Of a stretch of DNA of 64,000 nt, positions 52,394 through 59,919 are shown in pieces. The stretch covers positions 310,001 to 374,000 of the forward strand of contig CAVYVA010000001.1 of assembly GCA_963771835.1 (NCBI GenBank). Direction: 5' to 3'. The notes under the pieces were generated by a model. The model was not told where the DNA came from and ran no database searches. It worked only from the letters and a program-made list of their open reading frames with translations. Every line of letters begins with the position of its first letter. The first letter of the stretch is position 1. The stretch comes from CAVQCJ01 sp963771835 (GTDB taxonomy: Bacteria > Actinomycetota > Actinomycetes > Prado026). A program made the position numbers and the translations under genes.

Positions 52394-53605
52394 TCAGGCG
52401 GGGGAGGGGAGCGTCACCGGAGCGCTGAGCCGTCGTCGCACCGCCGGCTGCATGGCGAGGAAGCCGGCAGCCACGACAAGACCGGCCACCAGGCAGCCGA
52501 CCCAGACGGCCGTCGGACCCAGGTACTGGTACGTCCACGTACCGAACAGCGGTGCGAGCAGAGTCGCGACCCCGAACGAGCTACCCCACACTGCGGCGTA
52601 CCGGCCGCGCGCCTCCGGCGGAGCCAGGTCCGCGACCAGCGACCCGGCCAGCCCGGCCGTCGCGATCTCGCCCAGCGTCCACACGACCACCGTCGCCATG
52701 TAGGCCTCGACCGAGTCGGCGAACATCGTGAGCCAGAAACCGATGCCGATCAACGCGCTCCCGACGGCCAGGACCCTGATGCGGTTGAACCGGCGCAGGA
52801 CCCGGACGGCCAGAGGTTGCAGTGCGACGATCAGGACTCCGTTGACCGCGAGCACCAGCCCGTAGTCGCGCGGCGGGAAGCCGTCGTGGGTGACAGCCAG
52901 GGGGAGCGTGATGCTGTTCTGGAAGTAGACCGTCGCGCTGAGCACCGTCAGCGCCACCAGTGCGAGCATCACGGGGTCCCGCAGCGCCGTGCGGTACCCG
53001 GCCGGGTTGTCGGCGTCGGCGGCCGGCGGTCGCGGGGGATCGCGGCGGATGCCCACGGCGACGACGCCAGCGAAGATCAGGCAGGTCAACGCGTCGATGG
53101 CGAACAGCAAGGTGTAGCTGATGCCGGCGACGTACCCCGCGGTGACCGCCGCCAGGGAGAAACCGAGGTTGACGGCCCAGAACAGCAGCGCGAAGGCCCG
53201 ACGCCGCTCCTGCGGCCCGACCAGGTCGGTGACCAGCGCGTTGCTCGCCGGCCGGTAGACGTCGCTGGCGAGCCCGACCAGGAACGCGGCCGCGCAGATC
53301 GGGCCGAGCCCTCGGGCTGCGCCCAGCAGTGCCAGCGACAGGCCGGCCATCACCATGCCCCACACCAGGGTCGCCCTGCGACCTGCGTGGTCCGCCGTCC
53401 AACCGCCGACGATCTGGGACAGCGCCGCGCCGAGCCCGTACGCGACCAGGGCCAGGCCGACCTGGCTCGGCGAGAACCCGCGCTGGCTGGTCAGGTACAG
53501 GACGGCGAACGGCTCCACGAACGTGCCGGCGCGGTTGACCAGCGTGCCGGTCCACAGCACCCAGTAGGCGCGCGGCAGCGGCTGAGGCACCGGTCGGGAA
53601 CCCAC
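52394..53605 (-). CDS. MFS transporter (DHA1-like efflux)
   Basis: 403 residues from GTG 53605 (TTG 53617 is also in frame). Twelve predicted helices; motif A as GGWTADHAGRRATLVWGMVM after the second helix, and a central loop of about 25 residues (IRRDPPRPPAADADNPAGYR). Resembles drug or sugar efflux DHA1 members; substrate unknown. Convergent with the ABC operon. Confidence 0.88.
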   Translation of the reverse strand: MGSRPVPQPLPRAYWVLWTGTLVNRAGTFVEPFAVLYLTSQRGFSPSQVGLALVAYGLGAALSQIVGGWTADHAGRRATLVWGMVMAGLSLALLGAARGLGPICAAAFLVGLASDVYRPASNALVTDLVGPQERRRAFALLFWAVNLGFSLAAVTAGYVAGISYTLLFAIDALTCLIFAGVVAVGIRRDPPRPPAADADNPAGYRTALRDPVMLALVALTVLSATVYFQNSITLPLAVTHDGFPPRDYGLVLAVNGVLIVALQPLAVRVLRRFNRIRVLAVGSALIGIGFWLTMFADSVEAYMATVVVWTLGEIATAGLAGSLVADLAPPEARGRYAAVWGSSFGVATLLAPLFGTWTYQYLGPTAVWVGCLVAGLVVAAGFLAMQPAVRRRLSAPVTLPSPA

Positions 53606-53681
53606 TCGTTCACCCAAGCACAGCGGTCCGACCGGCCGGCGGGGCCGCTACTGTCGGCTAGCCGGCTAGGGAGGGGACGGC

Positions 53682-54155
53682 ATGGACTCGCAGGCGATCG
53701 AACAGGCGTACGAGCCCTTCGTCGCCGCCGTCCGTGGAGGCGGTTTCCGGTCTCCCGGCCCGGACGAGGGATGGAGCGCTGCGATGATCGCCGCGCACGT
53801 GACCCTGAACAACGACCACTGGACGAGGGCAGCGCGGCGCTTGCTGGCCGAGGGTTCGGCCGCCTACGACAACGAGACGGCGGTCGCCGACGAGATCCTG
53901 CTCGACCACGTCGCGGCCGTGGGCGACGAAGACAGGCTCGTCGCCGAACTCGAGCGCTCGGTGCGGGACCTGGCGGCGGCCTACGACGACCTCGGGCCGA
54001 CGGGTGCGCTGGAGATCCCAGTCCGGGTCGTCCACGAGGGCCGGATCGTCACCGACCAGCCCGCGCCGCTGGCGGACATGATCGTGGGCAACGCGACCTA
54101 CCACCTGCAGATGCACTACGAGCAGCTGCTGGCGCTGCGCGAAGCATCAGGCTGA
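53682..54155 (+). CDS. DinB-superfamily / mycothiol maleylpyruvate isomerase-like protein
   Basis: 157 residues from ATG 53682. Four-helix pattern with WSAAMIAAHVTLNNDHWTRAARRLL and the late helix ATYHLQMHYEQLLALREASG, placing His residues for the DinB metal triad. Distinct from the DUF664 protein at 16254. Function unknown. Confidence 0.75.
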   Translation: MDSQAIEQAYEPFVAAVRGGGFRSPGPDEGWSAAMIAAHVTLNNDHWTRAARRLLAEGSAAYDNETAVADEILLDHVAAVGDEDRLVAELERSVRDLAAAYDDLGPTGALEIPVRVVHEGRIVTDQPAPLADMIVGNATYHLQMHYEQLLALREASG

Positions 54156-54207
54156 GCACGCGGTGGCCCACACACGTGGGGGACCCCTCCGGCGTCGTCA
54201 GATTGAC

Positions 54208-54221
54208 ATAATGTTCATTAT
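54208..54221. promoter_or_regulatory. AT-rich palindrome ATAATGTTCATTAT
   Basis: Perfect 6-bp arms around TT, in a very GC-rich setting between two convergent genes. It resembles metalloregulator operators such as Zur boxes only loosely (the spacing is shorter). No promoter or start codon follows it in either direction within 100 bases that I could support. Confidence 0.35.
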
Positions 54222-54304
54222 CGGCACTCGACCACGACGGACACGTACGCACGGTGGGCCGTCCAGGCGCGTCGTCGGACCGCGCACCCACCTACTCTCG
54301 GGGA

Positions 54305-54943
54305 CTACCGATGGCACTCCTGTGCGAGCAAAGGTTCTGTCGGCGTCGCGCCGCACAGCACTTCGTCGACAGGGACCTCCACGATCCCGACGTCGCCACC
54401 GGCCGTGTAGTGGATGACCAAGCCCCCGGTCGCGGCGTCTCCATCGGTGGGCTTCGTGTACGTCAGACCGAGCTCCTGTCCGCTGTCACCCGGCGTGTTG
54501 CAGACCGAGGTGACCGGCGCGCCGATGACGAACAGACCCGAGGGAATGCCCCCTGCTTCCTTCCACGAGTTCAGTCTTGTCAGGAACGGTCCGCCGAACA
54601 TGAACCGATGGGCATCACTCGGGTTGGGCCTTAGACCCCACTGAACGATTCGGATCCCGCCGAGCGGGTGTTCGGGCACGAGCGATGTGATCTGTGCGGA
54701 TCCCGACGACTCGACACAGAACGTAAGCCCTCCCGTCGTCGCCGGCTGGTTGGCTTTCCAACCGGTGGTCGACTCCTCGATCCCAACTCCGTCGCGCGTG
54801 TTGAAATGCAGGGTGGGCCGAGGAGCGTTGCTTGCTCGTATCCGCTCAGTCGTTGCCCGAACGACGAAGACTCCGCTGGCTGTCACGAGCAGGACAGCCA
54901 CAGCCACGCGAGCGCGTCCAAGCCGCCGAGAGGCAGCACTCAC
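54305..54943 (-). CDS. Exported or membrane-anchored protein of unknown function
   Basis: 212 residues, GTG 54943 overlapping the upstream gene stop (GTGA). One N-terminal helix (VAVAVLLVTASGVFVV, about 12-27) with basic flank, then an outside domain with four cysteines (FCVES, SVCNTP, VLCGAT, QECHR) that could form two disulfides. Sequence includes GLTFCVESSGSAQITSLVPE and GGLVIHYTAGGDVGIVEVPV. No family recognised. The coupled upstream gene suggests a two-protein exported unit. Confidence 0.65.
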   Translation of the reverse strand: MSAASRRLGRARVAVAVLLVTASGVFVVRATTERIRASNAPRPTLHFNTRDGVGIEESTTGWKANQPATTGGLTFCVESSGSAQITSLVPEHPLGGIRIVQWGLRPNPSDAHRFMFGGPFLTRLNSWKEAGGIPSGLFVIGAPVTSVCNTPGDSGQELGLTYTKPTDGDAATGGLVIHYTAGGDVGIVEVPVDEVLCGATPTEPLLAQECHR

Positions 54944-56190
54944 GCGCTGTGCACTTCGAGTTGGGTGGACTGCTGGAGGCCTTGAGTGCTGTTCCCGCAC
55001 TCCACGGAGGCCCTGCTGTCAGTGAACTTCTCGGTTCCGGCCGTGGTGTAGCCCGACTGCGAGCTGACACTGATGACCCCGTAGTTCACCCCGAGTGTGA
55101 ACGTGTGGTTGGTCTGGTTTGAGATCGTTGCCGACCAGGTTGCGCCGCGCGAGACGCACACCTGCGTGAAGTACTTGTGGGTCGTTGCCACGAGCGGGGT
55201 TACCGTGGCGTAGAAACCGACGGTTTGCCAGTACTCGTCCCCGATTGGACATGCGTACGTGACGTAGTGGTTGGCGTTAACCCTGTTGTAGACCCCGTCG
55301 TTGACCAGTCGAGAGACTTGGTTGTCCTGCTCGCTGCTCACGGACACAGCGGCGGTTCCGGTCTCTCCCCAAGGTCCCTGAGCGAAAGACTCCCCGATCC
55401 CGATCGTGTTCACGGCCGTGACACCTTGTTCGGCCGTAATCGACCCGCCGCCCCATCCCCATGCATCGAGCCACGCCTCATTCACGCCTAACTTCTGCTC
55501 GCTCACGATGAGCTTGCAGGGAACGTCCGGGTTCCCTGGCGCCAAAGAACTGAGCATCTGATCGTTTCTCCTCGCGAGCGTGACACTCGACGAGGGTCGT
55601 ACGTCATCCCTAATGCTGGGATGATGTCCGAGGTCCGCGAGCACGCGGTCGGGACCCGAGGTCATGCTCACCGAGGTCGTCCAGCCCTTGCCCGAGGGTT
55701 CAGCCGTGAAGTGCCATCTGGTCTGTTGAGTGGAGTCGGCGAGATCCAACGTGACGTTGACTTCGCCGTGGCGCCCGACGAAGGCCGCGGGCAGAGCGCC
55801 CCGCGTGAGGGCGATCCAGAATCTTCCGGTGTTGTCCGCGACTACGCGCGCAAACACGAACGTAGGGAGGGTGTCCCCCACGTGGAGTCGCGCCTGCACG
55901 TCCTGGCTTGCTGTCGCGGTCGCCACTACGAGTGCTCCGGCGACTGGACGTCCATCCACCGTCACCACACCGTTGGCGACCATTGCCCCACTCGGGGGAA
56001 CGGAAGCATCAGCCATGGCCGTGGCCTGCAAGGACAACAGTAGGCCGACCGTCGACAAGCCTGCCAGCCACTGCCGACGGAAGCACGCGGTCCGGTTCTT
56101 GACCGCGATCTTCCTCGGTTGGGCCGTTTCGACCCCACGGCGTTGGACCGATGCAGCGCGTTTCCACTTCATGCTCACAGAGATCTCCAT
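54940..56190 (-). CDS. Secreted protein of unknown function, paired with the downstream exported protein
   Basis: 416 residues from ATG 56190 (MEISVSMKWKRA; ATG 56172 is six codons later). Long basic N-region and signal peptide ending TAMADASVP. Residues about 60-150 look like a prealbumin-type domain (GVVTVDGRPVAGALVVATA, NTGRFWIALTRGALPAAF). The C-terminal 230 residues are beta-rich with many Thr, Ser, Trp and Tyr (AWLDAWGWGGGSI, YVTYACPIGDEYW). Lower GC than neighbours. No catalytic motif recognised. Confidence 0.7.
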   Translation of the reverse strand: MEISVSMKWKRAASVQRRGVETAQPRKIAVKNRTACFRRQWLAGLSTVGLLLSLQATAMADASVPPSGAMVANGVVTVDGRPVAGALVVATATASQDVQARLHVGDTLPTFVFARVVADNTGRFWIALTRGALPAAFVGRHGEVNVTLDLADSTQQTRWHFTAEPSGKGWTTSVSMTSGPDRVLADLGHHPSIRDDVRPSSSVTLARRNDQMLSSLAPGNPDVPCKLIVSEQKLGVNEAWLDAWGWGGGSITAEQGVTAVNTIGIGESFAQGPWGETGTAAVSVSSEQDNQVSRLVNDGVYNRVNANHYVTYACPIGDEYWQTVGFYATVTPLVATTHKYFTQVCVSRGATWSATISNQTNHTFTLGVNYGVISVSSQSGYTTAGTEKFTDSRASVECGNSTQGLQQSTQLEVHSA

Positions 56191-56357
56191 GCTGTTGCGT
56201 TCGGATCGACTTGACCGACCCAGCGAACCAAGGTTGGTACAGAGCATGCAAGATCATCGGCTGCTAGAACCTGGGTAAGCGACCAAAACGGTGTCCGAGC
56301 AGCACCGCCGTTCGTTGACGGCGCGCGTGAACCGAACGGCTGCTCCGTCGCCGCTCC

Positions 56358-56421
56358 CGTCGATCTTGAGCAACACAGGGGTGACACGCCGTAGGCGACG
56401 ATGATCTGCTCAAGATCGACG
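56358..56421. repeat. Perfect 15-base inverted repeat in a divergent intergenic region
   Basis: CGTCGATCTTGAGCA (56358-56372) and its exact reverse complement TGCTCAAGATCGACG (56407-56421) with a 34-base spacer. It lies between the starts of the divergent genes at 56190 and 56488, so it may be a paired operator or cruciform, or the remnant of a small inverted-repeat element. No other gene is seen in 56191-56487. Confidence 0.7.
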
Positions 56422-56487
56422 CGGGGTTGGGAGCGCTTGCGAAGGTGGAGGCTCAAGGCAGGCGCCCGGCGACCCGACCCTGTCCAC

Positions 56488-57084
56488 GTGGGCAAACAAC
56501 ACAGCATCGAGTTCTTCGTCTGCGCAGCCCTGATGCTCGTGTTCGGGGCTGGGTTCCACTCGTCCGGCGCGCCGGTCGGCCTCGAGCTCGCGCTCGCCGC
56601 GGCAGTGGCGGGCGCCGGGCTGTTCCTGCTCACCGGCAACGAGCAGGCCCGGATCGTCGGGATCGTGGTCCTCGGTGCTGTCGCCTTGATCGGCGGGGTG
56701 AGCACGTTCTCGGGCTCGTACATGCCGGGAACGATCGTGGCCGTGATCACCCTGGTCCGCATGCTCTCCACCGGGGGTGGGCTCTCGACCCGCGGGCTCC
56801 CACCCGACCCGTCCGCCGCCGGCCAGCCGTACTCCGGCCAGCCGTACGGTTACGGCAGCACCGGCTCACCCCAGCCGTACGGGTCCTACGGCGCGCAGCC
56901 GCCGGCACCGGCACCGTCACAGCCGTACGGCCATCCGCCGGCGACCCAGCCCTACGCGGGTGACCCGCGGTTCGGCGCTCCCACCCCCGCCCAGCCGATG
57001 CCGCAGGCGCCGATCCCGCCTGGTCCGGCGCCCTGGACACCGATGCCGCCGGCACCGATGCCGCCCGCGCCACCGGTGGGCTGA
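56488..57084 (+). CDS. Membrane protein with proline/tyrosine-rich tail
   Basis: 198 residues from GTG 56488. Three or four helices in residues 8-92, then about 100 residues of PY-rich low complexity (QPYSGQPYGYGST, GSYGAQPPAPAPSQPYG), ending in Pro/Met repeats. Such tails occur in many uncharacterised actinobacterial membrane proteins. Function unknown. The frame upstream to 56401 overlaps the inverted repeat and is not counted. Confidence 0.7.
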   Translation: MGKQHSIEFFVCAALMLVFGAGFHSSGAPVGLELALAAAVAGAGLFLLTGNEQARIVGIVVLGAVALIGGVSTFSGSYMPGTIVAVITLVRMLSTGGGLSTRGLPPDPSAAGQPYSGQPYGYGSTGSPQPYGSYGAQPPAPAPSQPYGHPPATQPYAGDPRFGAPTPAQPMPQAPIPPGPAPWTPMPPAPMPPAPPVG

Positions 57085-57103
57085 GTCCGGTACAACTTCG
57101 GGG

Positions 57104-57907
57104 GTGCCGACCGGTCGCTCTACGCACCCGTTCCTGGATCACGACGGCCCGATCGCGTTCGTGCACCGCGGCGGCGCTCTCGAGGCGTCCGAGAACACCC
57201 TCAGTGCGTTCGAGGTCGCCGTCTCGGCGGGGTTCCGCTACATCGAGACCGACGTCCGGGCCACCGCCGACGGCGTGCTGCTGGCGTTCCACGACGCCAC
57301 CCTGGGCCGGGTCACGGACCGCGACGGCCGGGTCGCCGAGCTGCCCTGGTCCGAGGTGGCCCAGGCCAGGGTGGGCGGTCGTGAGGCCATCCCCCGGCTG
57401 GACGAGCTCTTGCACTCCTTCCCCGACGTCCGGTTCAACCTCGACGCCAAGGATTCCTCGACCCTTCGGCCGCTGGCGCGGCTGCTGCGCGGCTCCGCCG
57501 GGCTGGTCGACCGGGTGTGCCTGGCGTCGTTCAGCGACCGCCGCCTGACCTGGCTGCGCACCGCACTCGGCCCCGACGTCTGCACCGGGCTGGGGCCGCG
57601 CGAGATCGCCCGCCTCAAGGCAGCGGCGGTCACCGGTCGCCGAACACGGTTCGCACCGACGGCGCTGGCCGCCCAGGTCCCGGTCGGCCCCGCGCGCCTC
57701 CCCCTGGTGGACGCCCGGTTCGTCCTGGCGGCGACCGAGCACGGGCTCGCCGTGCACGTCTGGACCGTGGACGACGAGCCGACGATGGAGCGCCTGCTGG
57801 ACCTCGGGGTGGACGGGATCATGACCGACCGCCCGGCGGTCCTCAAGGCGCTCCTGCAGCGACGCGACCAGTGGGCCGGCCCGGCCGTACCTGACAGTTT
57901 GCTGTGA
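57104..57907 (+). CDS. Glycerophosphodiester phosphodiesterase
   Basis: 267 residues from GTG 57104. GDPD TIM barrel: FVHRGGALEASENTLSAFE (catalytic HR and E-N), YIETDVRATADGVLLAFHDA (E-D metal ligands and the second His). Ends VWTVDDEPTMERLLDLGVDG. No signal peptide. Hydrolyses glycerophosphodiesters to glycerol-3-phosphate plus alcohol. Confidence 0.93.
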   Translation: MPTGRSTHPFLDHDGPIAFVHRGGALEASENTLSAFEVAVSAGFRYIETDVRATADGVLLAFHDATLGRVTDRDGRVAELPWSEVAQARVGGREAIPRLDELLHSFPDVRFNLDAKDSSTLRPLARLLRGSAGLVDRVCLASFSDRRLTWLRTALGPDVCTGLGPREIARLKAAAVTGRRTRFAPTALAAQVPVGPARLPLVDARFVLAATEHGLAVHVWTVDDEPTMERLLDLGVDGIMTDRPAVLKALLQRRDQWAGPAVPDSLL

Positions 57908-58006
57908 ATTCGCCCGCACGGGCCAACCGGAGTGAACCTTCCGCGCCCTTCGAGCGTCTGGACGGGTGAAGGTCTGTCGCGGTGCAGTGTGGGGCTCCGG
58001 AATCCG

Positions 58007-58033
58007 GGGAATCCTGCCCGTCACCGGATCGTT
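58007..58033 (+). promoter_or_regulatory. SigR/SigH-type thiol-stress promoter of rbpA
   Basis: GGGAAT (58007-58012), exactly 18 bases, then GTT (58031-58033), 53 bases before the rbpA ATG. This is the consensus for SigR of Streptomyces and SigH of mycobacteria (GGGAAT-N18-19-GTT), and rbpA is a classic SigR target. A second GGAAT at 57999 has no matching GTT. Confidence 0.8.
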
Positions 58034-58085
58034 GAACGGGACAGGGACGCGCCCGGGTCGACCGGGACGGTTGGAGGACGGATCA

Positions 58086-58457
58086 ATGGCTGAGTCGATG
58101 CGCGGTTCCCGCCTCGGGGCCGTGAGCTACGAGAACGAGGGAGGCGTGGAGTTCGCCCCACGTCAGCTCGTCCCGTTCGACTGCCCGCACGGGCATGCGT
58201 TCGCGGTGCCGTTCTCGGTCGAGGCCGAGCTGCCGGGCACCTGGGAGTGCCGCGTCTGCGGCGCGACCGCGACCCGGCGTGACGGCACCCGCGGCGAGGC
58301 CAAGGCCGGCCGCCGGACGCGTACCCCCTGGGACATGCTCCTGGAGCGTCGCACGATCGGTGACCTCGAGGTCCTGCTGGAGGAGCGGCTCTCGCTCCTG
58401 CGCGACCTCGGCGGCCCGGCCCGCGCCGATCACCCGGACCACCGCAAGACCGCCTGA
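58086..58457 (+). CDS. rbpA: RNA polymerase-binding protein RbpA
   Basis: Actinobacteria-specific transcription activator that stabilises SigA holoenzyme and open complexes. 123 residues from ATG 58086 (GGAGG at 58072-58076). N-terminal RGSRLGAVSYENEGG, core domain with Cys residues in FDCPHGHAF and WECRVCGAT, basic linker GRRTRTPWDMLLERRT, and sigma-interaction helix IGDLEVLLEERLSLLRD. All family segments present. Confidence 0.96.
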   Translation: MAESMRGSRLGAVSYENEGGVEFAPRQLVPFDCPHGHAFAVPFSVEAELPGTWECRVCGATATRRDGTRGEAKAGRRTRTPWDMLLERRTIGDLEVLLEERLSLLRDLGGPARADHPDHRKTA

Positions 58458-58470
58458 CCCACCACGGCCC

Positions 58471-58515
58471 CGAAGGGCCGGTACCGGGACCTGACCTCCC
58501 GGTGCCGGCCCTTCG
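58471..58515. terminator. Strong bidirectional terminator hairpin between rbpA and fxsA
   Basis: CGAAGGGCCGGTACCGGGA (58471-58489) pairs with TCCCGGTGCCGGCCCTTCG (58497-58515), a 19-base stem with one mismatch and a 7-base loop. Lies between convergent genes. The longest stem seen in the window. Confidence 0.8.
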
Positions 58516-58546
58516 TGACGTCCGGGCATGGCTTCCCGGCGGGGCC

Positions 58547-59083
58547 TCAGAGCCCGGGCGGCAGCTGCGCCGGCGGGCCAGCCGGCGGCTCGTCCCCCGG
58601 GCTGCCGTCCTCGCGGACCACCTGGCCGGGGACCACCCGGCCGCGACGGGTCCACACCTGCACCCCGCCGGGACCGGTGACCGAGGTGAACCTGCGGACG
58701 AACCAGGCTGCGGTCGCCGTCTGCAGCAGCGCCCGGACCGGCGGCAGCAGCAGGACGAGCCCGATGACGTCGCTGACGAACCCGGGCAGGAAGATCAGCA
58801 GCCCGGCCAGGAACAGAAGTGCCGCGCGGGCGGCCGCCGCCCCGTCGGGCGGCCCGGTCACCACCGCTCCCCCGCCCGGGACACCCGGGTCGGTCCGGAT
58901 CCGGCCGCGCAGGGCCTGCCACCACGTCGACCCGGCCCGGCGCATCACGTACAGGCCGAGGGCGGCGCCGGCGACCAGGGCCACCAGGGTCCAGCCGAAC
59001 CCGATGAGCTCGACCATCCGCACGATGACGTAGATCTCCACTGCGGGGAACACCACGAAGACGCAGAAGGCGAGCAGGGGCAT
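58547..59083 (-). CDS. fxsA: FxsA-family membrane protein
   Basis: 178 residues from ATG 59083 (MPLLAFCVFVVFPAVEIYVI). FxsA core with FCVFVVFPAVEIYVIVRMVE, GAALGLYVMRRAGSTWWQ and the DVIGLVLLLPPVRALLQ helix; about three membrane segments, then a disordered tail. In E. coli FxsA affects phage T7 exclusion by F; its physiological job is unknown. Last of the lnt-ppm1-fxsA unit. Confidence 0.88.
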   Translation of the reverse strand: MPLLAFCVFVVFPAVEIYVIVRMVELIGFGWTLVALVAGAALGLYVMRRAGSTWWQALRGRIRTDPGVPGGGAVVTGPPDGAAAARAALLFLAGLLIFLPGFVSDVIGLVLLLPPVRALLQTATAAWFVRRFTSVTGPGGVQVWTRRGRVVPGQVVREDGSPGDEPPAGPPAQLPPGL

Positions 59084-59094
59084 CTCGGTCGTCC

Positions 59095-59919
59095 TCAGTC
59101 CTGGCCGCGACGGGGCGGCCGCATCGTCCGCACCGCGTCGAAGCGGCTCGCGACCCCCCACTGGGTCACCCGCCACAGAGCTTCCCGGACGACGCTGCCG
59201 CTCATCTTGCTGGTCCCGATCTCCCGTTCGACGAACGTGATCGGCACCTCCACCACCCGGAACCCACCGCGGACCGCTCGCCAGGCCAGGTCGACCTGGA
59301 AGCAGTAGCCCTGCGACTGCACCACCTCCAGGTCCAGCCCGAGCAGAGTCTCCCGTCGGAAAGCGCGGTACCCGCCGGTGATGTCGCGGATCGGAACCCC
59401 GAGCGCCACCCGGGCGTAGGTGTTCCCCCCGCGCGAGAGCAGCTGTCGGCGCAGCGGCCAGTTGACGACGCTGCCGCCGGGTACGTAGCGCGAGCCCAGC
59501 ACCAGGTCGGCGTCCTGCAGCGCCTCGAGCATGCGGGGCAGGTCCTCCGGGCGGTGCGAGCCGTCCGCGTCCATCTCGACGACCACCCCGTAGCCACGCT
59601 CAAGCGCCCACCGGAAGCCGGCCAGGTATGCCGCCCCGAGGCCCTGCTTGCCGGGTCGGTGCAGGACGTGCACCCGGTCGTCGTCGGCTCCGAGCTTGTC
59701 GGCGAGGTCCCCCGTGCCGTCCGGGCTGTTGTCGTCGGCCACCAGGATGTCCGCGTCGGGGACGGCGGCCCTGGCCCGGCGCACGATCCGCTCGACGTTG
59801 TCCCGCTCGTTGTAGGTGGGGACCACGATCAGCACCCGGCCGAGCGGCGGTCGTACCGGGTGCCCGGCGGGCGTCTGGGGGGTCGAGGGGCCGTGCTCAG
59901 GCGGCGGTGCTGCTGGCAT
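59095..59919 (-). CDS. ppm1: Polyprenol monophosphomannose synthase
   Basis: 274 residues from ATG 59919. GT2 glycosyltransferase transferring mannose from GDP-mannose to polyprenyl phosphate: LIVVPTYNERDNVERIV, ADDNSPDGTGDLA, metal motif VVEMDADGSHRPEDLP, GSRYVPGG, and SKMSGSVVREALW. Overlaps the lnt end by 23 bases. In M. tuberculosis the two activities are one fused protein (Ppm1); here they are separate but overlapping. Supplies mannose donors for lipomannan-type or protein O-mannosylation; the acceptor class is inferred. Confidence 0.94.
   Translation of the reverse strand: MPAAPPPEHGPSTPQTPAGHPVRPPLGRVLIVVPTYNERDNVERIVRRARAAVPDADILVADDNSPDGTGDLADKLGADDDRVHVLHRPGKQGLGAAYLAGFRWALERGYGVVVEMDADGSHRPEDLPRMLEALQDADLVLGSRYVPGGSVVNWPLRRQLLSRGGNTYARVALGVPIRDITGGYRAFRRETLLGLDLEVVQSQGYCFQVDLAWRAVRGGFRVVEVPITFVEREIGTSKMSGSVVREALWRVTQWGVASRFDAVRTMRPPRRGQD

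Noticed and set aside
52378..52403. Terminator between the ABC operon and the MFS gene
   Set aside because: GCCCCCG can pair with a G-run inside the end of the MFS gene, but the stem is short and the match may be incidental in GC-rich DNA, so it is mentioned only under the ATPase gene.
56401..56487. ATG 56401 as start of the PY-rich membrane protein
   Set aside because: It would place 29 Arg-rich residues before the first membrane helix and overlap the perfect inverted repeat; GTG 56488 fits better.
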